From positions 1-63,052 of the forward strand of contig CAZPWS010000014.1 in the NCBI GenBank assembly GCA_964590225.1: 63,052 nucleotides of DNA, in the 5' to 3' direction. Shown piece by piece: positions 17,382 to 25,954 of this stretch (the stretch's first letter is position 1; every line of letters starts with the position of its first letter). A model generated the notes under the pieces. That model saw only the letters and a list, made by a program, of their open reading frames with translations, did not search any database and was not told the DNA's origin. This DNA is from JAEUSG01 sp964590225 (lineage in GTDB: Bacteria; Fibrobacterota; OXYB2-FULL-49-7; JAEUSG01). The position numbers and the translations under genes were made by a program.

Positions 17382-20063
17382 ATGAAAGACATCTACATTA
17401 TAGATGGGATGGCGCTTGCTTACAGGGGGCACTACGCATTTATTCGAAATCCACTAAAAAATTCAAATGGGTTTCCTACAAGTGCCATTTATTCTTTTCT
17501 TGTTACAATACGCCATTTTCTTGATATCGAGAAAGCCGAGGAAATTGTTGTTGTCTTTGACGCAGGACGCGAAACATTCAGGAGAGAAATTTACGCAGAA
17601 TACAAGGCACATAGACCGCCACTTCCTGATGAAATTAGGCAGCAGTTGCCAAAAATCAACGAGCTTCTTTCTGCTCTCAAAATTCCTGTGGTTTCGATTA
17701 CTGGGTTTGAGGCGGATGATATTATTGGGACTATCGCAGTTAAAAGAGCGGCTATGGGCGACAAGGTTTATATAGTATCGAAAGATAAAGACTTTGGTCA
17801 GCTTGTTAACGAAAACATAACCCTTGTCGATCCTAAAATTCAGGCTGGAGAAATAATTAAGCTTGGACCTTCGGAAATAAACGCAAAATTTGGCGTGGGG
17901 CCAGACCAAATAATCGATTACCTTGCCCTTCTCGGTGATGCATCAGATAATGTACCTGGCGTTCCAAAAGTTGGGGAAAAAACAGCAGTTGAGCTTATAC
18001 GGGAGTTTGGCTCGCTTGATCGCTTATATGAAAACATTGAAAGTGTTAAGCGTGACGGGTTGCGAAAAACGCTTGTTGAAAATAGGGAGCTCGCCTATTT
18101 AAGCCGGACCCTTGTAACTATAAAGTGTGATATTGAGCTTGACAGCTTTGGTTTTATGGCTGGTCCGGAGGACAATTCGGCTTATCTTGCTCTTCTTAGG
18201 GAATTGGAGTTTAGCCAATTTGTAAATAGTGCCGTAAAAAAGTGTGCAACTGACGATGTTCCAAGTAGTGTAAATTATTCGACGCTTAATAATCGAGAGA
18301 GTCTTGAGTTGTTTATCAATTCAATTAAAGAAGCCGATGCCATTTCTATAGATACGGAAACAGACGGTCTTGATCCTCTTGTTGCGCCGCTTGTCGGCAT
18401 CTCAATATCGGTTATAAATGGTAGTGCGGTGTATATCCCCATTGCTCATTCATCTGGAGAAAATTGTCCAATAGAAACCGTTCGGGCGGCTTTGAGTGCG
18501 ATTTTGAATAGCGAAACTGTGGTAAAGGTAGGGCACAATCTGAAATTTGACATTGCTGTACTTACGGCACATGGTTTTAAACTGATTCCACCATTCTTTG
18601 ATACATATATTGCCTCGTACTTAATCAAGCCAGGCTATAGAAGGCTTGGTCTTGACGACTGTGTTCTTGATAGGTTCGGCATCACAATGCAACAGATTAC
18701 CGCCCTTATTGGCGAAAAGAAAGGCTCGCAGAGATTTTTTTCTGAGGTGCCAATTGCTGATGCTACCCAATACAGCTGTGCGGATGCCGATATGGCCTTA
18801 CGGCTGATGAGGGAACTTTCGCGTGAACTTAAAGAAACGGGTATGGACAAGCTCTTTAGTGAAATAGAAATGCCGCTGCTTTGCGTATTGATAGATATGG
18901 AAAGGAACGGAATAAAAATCGATACCCGTTTTCTTGAGACTTTATCGGCAGATTACGACGCAAAATTGGCTGCTATTCAGATTGATATTTTCAGGGCAGC
19001 ACAGAGGGAGTTTAATATAAACTCGCCTAAACAGCTTCAAGAGGTATTATTTAACGATTTAAAAATAAAGCCACTGAAAAAAAATAAAACTGGTTTTTCA
19101 ACAGATTCAGAAGTGCTTGAAGAGCTTGCACGCGATTATGAAGTACCTAAACTTATTATGGCACACAGAAAATTTCAGAAACTCAAGTCAACTTATATTG
19201 ATGCGCTACCCTTGTGGGCGGATGACAGGGGGAAGGTTCATACATCGTTTAATCAAGCTGTAACGGCAACGGGCAGATTAAGCAGCAGCGAACCAAACCT
19301 CCAGAACATACCAATAAGGTCGGACGAGGGAAAGGAGATCAGAAAGGCTTTTATCCCATCGGAAGAGGGGCGTGTATTAATATCTGCCGACTATTCACAA
19401 ATAGAATTGCGAATACTTGCGCATATAGCTAATGAGGAAGTTCTTATAGAGGCTTTTTGTGAAGATGAGGACATCCACAGAAAAACGGCTTCGCTTGTTT
19501 TTGGGATAATGCCGGAATTGATAACAATAGAACAGAGAGCTATGGCAAAGACTGTTAATTTTGGAATTGTATATGGACAAGGAGCTTTTGGGTTATCGCA
19601 GCAGCTTGGTATTTCACGGGCTGAAGCACAGCGCTTTATTGATAATTATTTAGCTACTTATCCAGCCGTCCGTCGCTATATGGATAAAACTATTGAATCG
19701 GCACGAGAACGGGGATTTGTTGAAACAATGTTTGGTAGAAGGCGTCCTCTACCGGATATAATGAGCAAAAACAGACAGGAAGCCGCTTTTGCTGAAAGGA
19801 TGGCAATCAACACCCCAATACAGGGTACGGCAGCCGATCTTATAAAAATTGCCATGGTGAAAATAGCCAAAAAAATAACGGACGGCTTAATGAAGGGTGT
19901 ACTTCTAATACAGGTGCATGATGAACTTGTTCTGGAATGCGATAAACAGGATAGCGATTCTGTTGTATCGGAAGTGAGGTTTGAAATGGAAAATGCGGTT
20001 CAGCTTAAAGTGCCGCTCAAGGTTGATATTGGGAAAGGTAGCAACTGGTTGGAGGCCCACTGA
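17382..20063 (+). CDS. polA: DNA polymerase I
   Basis: This enzyme fills gaps and removes RNA primers during replication and repair. I start at ATG 17382 (MKDIYIIDGMALAYRG), since the TTG 13 codons upstream coincides with a promoter-like box. It has 893 residues in three domains. The 5'-3' exonuclease spans about 1-290 with GFEADDIIG and LGDASDNVPG. The 3'-5' proofreading domain spans about 300-490 with SIDTETDG, GHNLKFD and YSCADAD, its acidic residues intact. The polymerase domain has DYSQIELRI (motif A, about 669), MAKTVNFGIVYG (motif B) and VHDELVLEC (motif C). The stop TGA overlaps the ATG of coaE, beginning a string of overlapping genes. Confidence 0.97.
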   Translation: MKDIYIIDGMALAYRGHYAFIRNPLKNSNGFPTSAIYSFLVTIRHFLDIEKAEEIVVVFDAGRETFRREIYAEYKAHRPPLPDEIRQQLPKINELLSALKIPVVSITGFEADDIIGTIAVKRAAMGDKVYIVSKDKDFGQLVNENITLVDPKIQAGEIIKLGPSEINAKFGVGPDQIIDYLALLGDASDNVPGVPKVGEKTAVELIREFGSLDRLYENIESVKRDGLRKTLVENRELAYLSRTLVTIKCDIELDSFGFMAGPEDNSAYLALLRELEFSQFVNSAVKKCATDDVPSSVNYSTLNNRESLELFINSIKEADAISIDTETDGLDPLVAPLVGISISVINGSAVYIPIAHSSGENCPIETVRAALSAILNSETVVKVGHNLKFDIAVLTAHGFKLIPPFFDTYIASYLIKPGYRRLGLDDCVLDRFGITMQQITALIGEKKGSQRFFSEVPIADATQYSCADADMALRLMRELSRELKETGMDKLFSEIEMPLLCVLIDMERNGIKIDTRFLETLSADYDAKLAAIQIDIFRAAQREFNINSPKQLQEVLFNDLKIKPLKKNKTGFSTDSEVLEELARDYEVPKLIMAHRKFQKLKSTYIDALPLWADDRGKVHTSFNQAVTATGRLSSSEPNLQNIPIRSDEGKEIRKAFIPSEEGRVLISADYSQIELRILAHIANEEVLIEAFCEDEDIHRKTASLVFGIMPELITIEQRAMAKTVNFGIVYGQGAFGLSQQLGISRAEAQRFIDNYLATYPAVRRYMDKTIESARERGFVETMFGRRRPLPDIMSKNRQEAAFAERMAINTPIQGTAADLIKIAMVKIAKKITDGLMKGVLLIQVHDELVLECDKQDSDSVVSEVRFEMENAVQLKVPLKVDIGKGSNWLEAH

Positions 20064-20659
20064 TGATAATTGGTGTTACAGGAAACACGGGTTCGGGCAA
20101 GAGCTCATTCGCACGAATGCTAAAGGAGCTTTTGCCGGCTGCTCTAGTTGATGCTGATGTCATAGGTACCCATTTGAGGGAAACCAATCAGGATATTCAG
20201 CGGAAAATAATCTACGAATTTGGGCCTGATGTTATGGATGAGAACAGGCTAATAGACAAAAAAAAACTTGGCAAGATGGTTTTTTCGGATCCTATTAAGC
20301 TTACCAAGCTTAACCAAATTTTTTACCCCGTTATGGTGTATGAAGTGGCGCGCGAACTTACAAGAGCGATGAAGCTTTTTAATTTTATCATACTTGATGC
20401 AGCACTAATTCTTGAGTGGAACATGAAAAAAGAAGTTGACCACCTTGTTGTTGTGACTGCCGATAAAGCTGTGCGCCTAAAACGGTTGATGGAGGAGAGG
20501 CGTATGCTCGAAGAAGATGCGACAGAAAGGATAGAGGCTCAGATTGATGACCGCGAAAAAATAGAAGCAGCTGATACTGTTGTCTATAACAACGGCTCAT
20601 TAGTTGACCTAAGGGCAGAAGCCGAAATATTCGTTTCAAACATAATGGAAAAGCTATGA
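20063..20659 (+). CDS. coaE: Dephospho-CoA kinase
   Basis: CoaE phosphorylates the 3'-hydroxyl of dephospho-CoA in the last step of coenzyme A synthesis. The P-loop GNTGSGKSS is at about 7-15, followed by VDADVIG, the LNQIFYPVM region, VTADKAVRLKRL and a C-terminal VVYNNGS segment typical of the family. At 198 residues it is of normal length. It overlaps polA by one base (TGATG) and the amidohydrolase by four bases (ATGA), so all three should be co-translated. Confidence 0.94.
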   Translation: MIIGVTGNTGSGKSSFARMLKELLPAALVDADVIGTHLRETNQDIQRKIIYEFGPDVMDENRLIDKKKLGKMVFSDPIKLTKLNQIFYPVMVYEVARELTRAMKLFNFIILDAALILEWNMKKEVDHLVVVTADKAVRLKRLMEERRMLEEDATERIEAQIDDREKIEAADTVVYNNGSLVDLRAEAEIFVSNIMEKL

Positions 20660-21447
20660 GGGTTAAAACTGCTGTGATACAGCTTAGTGTAGGCGAAAGA
20701 AAGGACGAAAACTTGGATCGGGCAGAAGCGAGAATTTCTGATGCGGCCAAGAATGGCGCCCGCTTAATAGTTTTGCCTGAAATGTTCAATTGTCCTTATG
20801 ATGTTAAGATGTTCGCCTCTTTTGCAGAAGAGATTCCCTTTGGTAAAACTGCCCGGATGTTGTCCTGTGCGGCGAAAAAGCATGCTGTTACTATTGTAGG
20901 TGGTTCTCTTCCTGAAGTAGCACAAGGTAAGATTTATAATTCTTCGCCAGTTTTTAATGTGCATGGCAGATTAATTGCCCTACACAGAAAAATACATCTC
21001 TTTGATATATCGCTTAAGAGTGTTAAGGTTAAGGAGTCGTCTATCTTGTCCGGTGGGGAAAAAATTACAATCTTCAAATCGCCAATTGGACCAATGGGGC
21101 TTATTGTCTGTTTTGATATCCGTTTCCCTGAGCTTTTTATGGAAATGGGTAAAAAAGGCGTTGTTGCCGTGGTTATGCCTGGCGCATTCACTCTTGTTAC
21201 TGGTAGTGCCCATTGGCACATGCTGATGCGGTCAAGAGCGGTTGATAATCAGATTTACATGGTTGCTTCATCTCCTGCGAGAAATAAAAAGGGATATCAG
21301 GCCTTTGGTCACTCGCTTATTTCCGATCCATTTGGAATTATAATGGCGGAGGCGGCAACAGGAGAAAAAACTATCTATGCCGATTTATCGACGGAAAGAG
21401 TGCGGGAAGTCCGCTCCATGTTACCGCTAAAACGAAATGTTGTCTGA
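20656..21447 (+). CDS. Carbon-nitrogen hydrolase (nitrilase superfamily, omega-amidase-like)
   Basis: A cytoplasmic amidohydrolase of 263 residues. The Glu-Lys-Cys triad of the superfamily is visible: Glu in VLPEMF (about 42), Lys in LHRKIHLFD and Cys in VCFDIRFPE. The size and the HLFD and RSRAVDNQIYM signatures fit the omega-amidase/Nit2 and deaminated-glutathione amidase branch, which repairs or clears 2-oxo-acid amides. The exact substrate cannot be read from sequence. It overlaps coaE by four bases and the recombinase gene by eleven. Confidence 0.88.
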   Translation: MRVKTAVIQLSVGERKDENLDRAEARISDAAKNGARLIVLPEMFNCPYDVKMFASFAEEIPFGKTARMLSCAAKKHAVTIVGGSLPEVAQGKIYNSSPVFNVHGRLIALHRKIHLFDISLKSVKVKESSILSGGEKITIFKSPIGPMGLIVCFDIRFPELFMEMGKKGVVAVVMPGAFTLVTGSAHWHMLMRSRAVDNQIYMVASSPARNKKGYQAFGHSLISDPFGIIMAEAATGEKTIYADLSTERVREVRSMLPLKRNVV

Positions 21448-22330
21448 ATATTTTGATTACCTTATAATCGAAAAAGGGTTGTCTGCCAATTCAATTTCTG
21501 CCTACGGCAGAGATCTTGACGATTTTGTAGAATTCATAGAAAAGCGTGGCAGAACACTTATGTCGGCAGAAAATGGGGACATATCACATTTTGTCCGCGA
21601 GTTGAGTATTAGAAAACTTCATCCTCGTTCGCTTTCACGAAAGATATCGGCTATAAGGGGTTTTTACAGGTATCTTTTGGCTGAAAAAAGGATTGAAAGC
21701 GACCCAACTATTGGCATAGACAGCCCCAAAGTTGGAAGGAAGCTACCATCATCAATTTCTTATTATGATATGGAACGATTTCTTAGTGCCCCAAATTTAG
21801 GGGAAAGGGGTGGGTTGAGGGATAGAGCCATGCTTGAGCTGCTTTACGCATGTGGCTTAAGGGTTTCGGAGATGGTTAGGCTTAAAATTTCCGATATAGA
21901 CAAAAACGAATGCTTTATAAAAGTTTTTGGAAAGGGATCGAAAGAACGGATAGTGCCGATGGGCAAGGCAGCATTGGTTTTAATTGAACGGTATATTAAT
22001 GAAGAACGCCCCATGCTTGTAAAGGCTTATTCCGGTGATTTTTTAATACTCAATTTGCGAGGAAAAAAACTTTCAAGGATCGGCGTATGGAAAATAATCG
22101 ATAAATATTCTCGAAAAATAGGCGTTGATATACAGGTTAGTCCACACTCTTTTAGGCATAGTTTTGCTACACATCTTTTAAGTGGTGGAGCGGATTTACG
22201 GTCAGTTCAGGAAATGCTCGGTCATTCAGATATCTCAACAACGCAGATATATACACATGTTGACAATAATTATCTTAAGGATGTTCACCAAACATTTCAC
22301 CCGCGGAATAGGAAGGCAAGGCCTGTATGA
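21437..22330 (+). CDS. xerD: Tyrosine recombinase XerC/XerD
   Basis: A site-specific recombinase that resolves chromosome dimers at dif. The N-terminal SAM-like DNA-binding domain (about 1-90) begins FDYLIIEKGLSANSISAYGRDL. The catalytic domain has all expected residues: R142 in CGLRVSE, K166 in GKGSKER, H237 and R240 in HSFRHSFATHL, H263 in LGHSD and nucleophile Y272 in TQIYTHV. The length of 297 matches XerC/XerD rather than an integron or phage integrase, and nothing around it looks mobile. XerC and XerD cannot be told apart here, so the symbol is tentative. Confidence 0.9.
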   Translation: MLSEYFDYLIIEKGLSANSISAYGRDLDDFVEFIEKRGRTLMSAENGDISHFVRELSIRKLHPRSLSRKISAIRGFYRYLLAEKRIESDPTIGIDSPKVGRKLPSSISYYDMERFLSAPNLGERGGLRDRAMLELLYACGLRVSEMVRLKISDIDKNECFIKVFGKGSKERIVPMGKAALVLIERYINEERPMLVKAYSGDFLILNLRGKKLSRIGVWKIIDKYSRKIGVDIQVSPHSFRHSFATHLLSGGADLRSVQEMLGHSDISTTQIYTHVDNNYLKDVHQTFHPRNRKARPV

Positions 22331-22926
22331 TGATCTATAATACGATTTTAGTTTGTGTATTGCTTTTTTTCCTTTTAAAACCAGTCGATGCGGCCAGTGC
22401 GGTTGCAACTCTTTATACTCCAAAGAAACTTGCGGAAATAAAGGCTTTGCCTACCGATGGGGCCGAAACCGCTGAAATGGTTACAGCGGGTTCTGTTTTG
22501 AGGATAATAAGCTCCGTTACTGATACTCTTGACAGAATATGGTATCTTGTGCGCATAGCAGCAACCGAAAAAGGCGGTTTTGTGCTGGGGGGAGACATAG
22601 AGCCTTTGCCTGACGAAATTGACACATTAAATACACCACGAATTGGGAAACCGTTGAACGAAGAAAAAAAAAGAAGGCTCGCAATAGTTAAGGCGAATCC
22701 GGATTGGTCGCGAAGGGTAAAAAGTGCATTGCTTGCTGGAACAATATGTCTCGGCATGAGTCGAGAACAGCTTGCGGCTTCATGGCTTGCACCCGACCAC
22801 GAGACAAGTGGGTTTGTTATTGGTGCGGGTGAAGTTTCAATCCTTTTTTACCGCAAGGTTGATCCTGTAGCTGTTGTTGTAAAAAACGGAGAAGTTATTG
22901 GCTGGAGTGAAAAGAAACAGAATTGA
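22327..22926 (+). CDS. Secreted or periplasmic protein with SH3-like and BamE-like segments
   Basis: Two adjacent ATGs overlap the stop of the recombinase gene. The product has a signal peptide (about 1-22, ending VDAAS). Residues 25-95 resemble a bacterial SH3 domain (VTAGSVLRIISS, WYLVRIA, GGFVLGGDIEPL). After a basic linker comes ICLGMSREQLAASWLAP, reminiscent of the GM-s-x-x-q-l turn of SmpA/BamE-type domains, then VSILFYRK. The function is unknown; a cell-wall-binding role is only suggested by the SH3-like part. Confidence 0.7.
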   Translation: MMIYNTILVCVLLFFLLKPVDAASAVATLYTPKKLAEIKALPTDGAETAEMVTAGSVLRIISSVTDTLDRIWYLVRIAATEKGGFVLGGDIEPLPDEIDTLNTPRIGKPLNEEKKRRLAIVKANPDWSRRVKSALLAGTICLGMSREQLAASWLAPDHETSGFVIGAGEVSILFYRKVDPVAVVVKNGEVIGWSEKKQN

Positions 22927-22952
22927 TTAATTGTTTTTGCTTCAATTATATT
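22923..22952 (+). promoter_or_regulatory. Candidate promoter for tRNA-Gln
   Basis: TTGATT (22923-22928) and TATATT (22947-22952) are spaced by 18 bases, the same hexamers and spacing as the polA candidate. The mature tRNA begins 15 bases after the -10 box. The -35 box overlaps the stop of the upstream gene. Confidence 0.5.
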
Positions 22953-22966
22953 ACCAGTCAGTTTTT

Positions 22967-23040
22967 TGGGGTATCGTCCAATGGCAGGACACTTGACTCT
23001 GGATCAAGTTATCGAGGTTCAAATCCTTGTACCCCAGCCA
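22967..23040 (+). tRNA. tRNA-Gln (anticodon CTG), CCA encoded
   Basis: The acceptor TGGGGTA pairs perfectly with TACCCCA, the D stem is GTCC/GGAC, and the anticodon stem CTTGA/TCAAG encloses CTCTGGA. The T arm is CGAGG-TTCAAAT-CCTTG, with a T-G pair. The weak U1-A72 pair and G discriminator are typical for Gln. CCA is encoded at 23038-23040, unlike the Val and Asp tRNAs here. Confidence 0.95.
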
Positions 23041-23067
23041 ATTTGTCTATAATCATTGCTGATACCT

Positions 23068-24012
23068 ATGGCTAAAGTATATATCGACGGGCAAGAGGGG
23101 ACAACCGGTCTCCAAATCCGAGAAAGGCTACTCGCAAGAGATGATATCAAGCTACTTGAGATTGATCCATCTCTTCGTAAAGACTTTTTAGAGCGGGCAA
23201 AGCTTATTAACGACACGGATGTTGTTATTCTTTGTTTGCCGGACGCTGCTGCAATTGAGGCAGTCTCACTTGTTAAGAATGGGTCAACACGAGTGATTGA
23301 TGCCAGTACTGCACATCGTGTAAACCGCGACTGGATTTATGGTTTGCCGGAGCTTGTTAAAGGGCAGCGCGAAAAAATTAGAAGTGCTATGCGTGTAGCA
23401 AATCCAGGCTGTTATCCAACAGGATATCTTTTGCTGGTTCGTCCACTGTTCGAGAGCGGGCTTATTTCCCAGAACGCAAAATTAAGTTGTCATGCTTTGT
23501 CCGGGTACAGTGGAGCTGGGAAAAAGCTTATATCAGTTTATGAAAACCCTGCCCGCTCACCAGAGCTCATGGCCCCGAAGTATTATGCGCTTTCACTTAA
23601 GCACAAGCACCTCCCTGAAATGGCAGCAATGAGCGGTCTTGTTTCACCGCCTATTTTTTCGCCTTCTGTGGGTCCTTACTATAACGGTATGGTGGTGTCG
23701 GTGCCTTTGTTAAATAGTTGTCTCGAAAAAAAAACATCAGCGGACGCCCTTTATCAGATGTATGCCGCATATTACGATAATGAACCTTTTGTAAATGTTA
23801 TTCCCCATAGCAATGTTGAATCTGCGCTCGAAGGTGGGTTTCTCTCGCCAGTTGCGTGCAACGGCACAAACAGGTGCGATCTTTTTGTCTTTGGGCACGA
23901 AACGCAGCTTATGGTGTCTGCCAGATTTGATAATTTAGGAAAAGGTGCTTCTGGAGCTGCTGTCCAAAATATGAACATAATGCTTGGTCTGCCAGAAACT
24001 GCAGGACTATAG
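23068..24012 (+). CDS. argC: N-acetyl-gamma-glutamyl-phosphate reductase
   Basis: This NADP-dependent enzyme reduces N-acetylglutamyl phosphate in arginine synthesis. The start MAKVYIDGQEGTTGLQI gives the nucleotide-binding loop. LCLPDAAA, IDASTAHRV and the catalytic cysteine in ANPGCYPTG follow, with SGYSGAGKK and KHKHLPEM further on. At 314 residues and with the GQEGTTGLQI start it belongs to the shorter ArgC type. I use ATG 23068, not the TTG four codons earlier. No other arginine gene is adjacent; tRNA-Gln lies just upstream. Confidence 0.93.
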   Translation: MAKVYIDGQEGTTGLQIRERLLARDDIKLLEIDPSLRKDFLERAKLINDTDVVILCLPDAAAIEAVSLVKNGSTRVIDASTAHRVNRDWIYGLPELVKGQREKIRSAMRVANPGCYPTGYLLLVRPLFESGLISQNAKLSCHALSGYSGAGKKLISVYENPARSPELMAPKYYALSLKHKHLPEMAAMSGLVSPPIFSPSVGPYYNGMVVSVPLLNSCLEKKTSADALYQMYAAYYDNEPFVNVIPHSNVESALEGGFLSPVACNGTNRCDLFVFGHETQLMVSARFDNLGKGASGAAVQNMNIMLGLPETAGL

Positions 24013-24043
24013 CAGTGCTACGGACTTTATAGGCGCTACATCC

Positions 24044-25954
24044 ATGGATTCAAAAAAGTGGCGGAGTAATATTGATATTTTCAAGGAAAGCTGCGAACCA
24101 TTTTTTTTTATGCGCGAGGTATTTCTTGATTGTAATGAAGCTTGTTCAAAAATGTTTAAGCTCCCTGTTAGTGAAATCGTTGGTCGTTCGCCAGTTGAAT
24201 TTTCGCCAGTTTATCAGCCCGATGGAACATCGTCTGCCGATAAAGCAACCATATTTATTCAGTCTGCCCTTGCAGGGAAAAAGCAAAGTTTTTTCTGGAG
24301 ACATATCTCTTTTGACGGCAGCGTCTTTGATGTTGAAGTTGTTCTCACCCCAATTCAAAGCGATACAGGGCCAGTGATATTTGGCAGCTTTAAGGATGTT
24401 ACAAACAGGCTGCGGTCGGAACAAATGTTGGCGGCAGCAAAGGAGAGGTTGTCTGTAACACTAAAAAGTATTGATGAAGGGGTTATTACAACGGATGTTT
24501 ATGGCCAGACAGAACTTGTTAATACTGCTGCTCTCGCTATTCTTGAGAAAGATGCCAGTGAATTGGTTGGCAGGCAAATTACCGACATCCTTGTTTTCCG
24601 CCCCGACCATGCTCCGCTTCTTGTTTCTGATCCTGCAAGAGAGGCAATTAAGCTGGGACGGCCATTTATTTCGCCATATCCTGCATTGCTGTGTGTCAGT
24701 GAATCGAACAGCCGTTTAGTTAAATTTGGGGCATCACCCATGCGTGACAATGCCGGTAGGATAGTTGGTGCAGTTGTTACTCTCAGGGATGTTAGTGAAA
24801 CCGAAAGGCTTGAGAAAGCTTTACTTAACACACAGAGAATAGAATCGCTGGGAGTATTGGCAGGTGGGATAGCGCATGATTTTAACAATCTTTTAGCAGG
24901 TGTTTTTGGATATATAGAAATGGCGCAGCGTCACCTTTCTGTGAGTAATACAAAAAAAGCAGAAGCATCACTTATAAATGCAATGGAGGCTTTCGATAAA
25001 GCTCGCAATCTGACACAGCAGTTGCTGACCTTTTCCAAGGGGGGAGAACCCGTCAAAAAAGTGCTATCTGTAAAGAAAATGCTCGAATCTGCAATTTCAT
25101 TCTCGATGTCTGGCGGCATAATTAAGGTTGAAATTAATATAGACAGCGAACTGCTTCATATTGAAGCGGACGAAGCACAAATAGGGCAGGTTTTCGATAA
25201 CATTATAATAAATGCAAAGCAGGCTATGCTTGGTGGTGGGTCGTTGCGGATAAGGGCTGTAAATGAAAAATGGGTGGGTAAAGGAATGCCGTGCGATGGT
25301 ACCTATGTAAAAATTGTGTTCGAAGATAGTGGTCCAGGAATCGCTCCTCAATTAATTGGCAAAATATTTGATCCATTTTTTACCACTAAGCCTAACGGAA
25401 ATGGACTTGGATTATCAACTTCATACTCTATAATCAAGAAACATGGCGGTGCCATTGAAGTAGATAGGGGAGAGCTTGGTGGCGCAATGTTTACAATATG
25501 GTTGCCTGCTACTACTGAATCTTCTTCAAAAATTGTTGGAAGCAGTATGGGTAGTGACGGGAAATTAACAGGCAGAGTTCTTATTATGGACGATGAAAGC
25601 ATTGTGAGAGATACGCTAAAGGATGCTTTTTGTTCAATGGGGCTGGAATGTATTGCGGTTGATAATGGACATCATGCAGTTGAACATTATCGTAAAAATA
25701 TGGATTTGGGAGTACCCTTTGATTTTGTAGTATTGGATTTGTTTATACCGGGCGGTATGAATGGTGTTGACACATTAAAAAAAATACTTTTAATTAATCC
25801 TAATGCAAATGTAGTTGCCACAAGTGGGTATGTCGATGATCCGATTTTAGCTAAGCCGCTTCACTTCGGATTTAAGGCCGCTCTGCCAAAGCCAAGTTCA
25901 ACCGCTGAAATACAGGCAGTGGCCAATATGTTCTGCAGGCAGAAAAAACTGTAA
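24044..25954 (+). CDS. Cytoplasmic PAS-PAS hybrid histidine kinase with C-terminal receiver
   Basis: I start at ATG 24044, 32 bases after argC, giving 636 residues; the longer TTG frame would run into argC. The order is a PAS-like domain (about 1-125), a second PAS (about 140-255), a dimerisation domain with GGIAHDFNN (H278), an ATPase domain with N-box IIINAKQA, DSGPGIAP and GLGLSTSY, and a receiver (about 515-636) with phosphoacceptor D565 in VVLDLFIPGG. HDFNN kinases of this kind often phosphorylate their own receiver. There is no membrane segment, so the signal is probably cytoplasmic. The stop shares one base with the mfd start. Confidence 0.9.
   Translation: MDSKKWRSNIDIFKESCEPFFFMREVFLDCNEACSKMFKLPVSEIVGRSPVEFSPVYQPDGTSSADKATIFIQSALAGKKQSFFWRHISFDGSVFDVEVVLTPIQSDTGPVIFGSFKDVTNRLRSEQMLAAAKERLSVTLKSIDEGVITTDVYGQTELVNTAALAILEKDASELVGRQITDILVFRPDHAPLLVSDPAREAIKLGRPFISPYPALLCVSESNSRLVKFGASPMRDNAGRIVGAVVTLRDVSETERLEKALLNTQRIESLGVLAGGIAHDFNNLLAGVFGYIEMAQRHLSVSNTKKAEASLINAMEAFDKARNLTQQLLTFSKGGEPVKKVLSVKKMLESAISFSMSGGIIKVEINIDSELLHIEADEAQIGQVFDNIIINAKQAMLGGGSLRIRAVNEKWVGKGMPCDGTYVKIVFEDSGPGIAPQLIGKIFDPFFTTKPNGNGLGLSTSYSIIKKHGGAIEVDRGELGGAMFTIWLPATTESSSKIVGSSMGSDGKLTGRVLIMDDESIVRDTLKDAFCSMGLECIAVDNGHHAVEHYRKNMDLGVPFDFVVLDLFIPGGMNGVDTLKKILLINPNANVVATSGYVDDPILAKPLHFGFKAALPKPSSTAEIQAVANMFCRQKKL

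Noticed and set aside
21437..22330. Tyrosine recombinase as a sign of an integrated element.
   Set aside because: Length, full XerC/D signatures and housekeeping neighbours on both sides argue for chromosome-dimer resolution; no attachment-site repeats at tRNA-Gln were seen.
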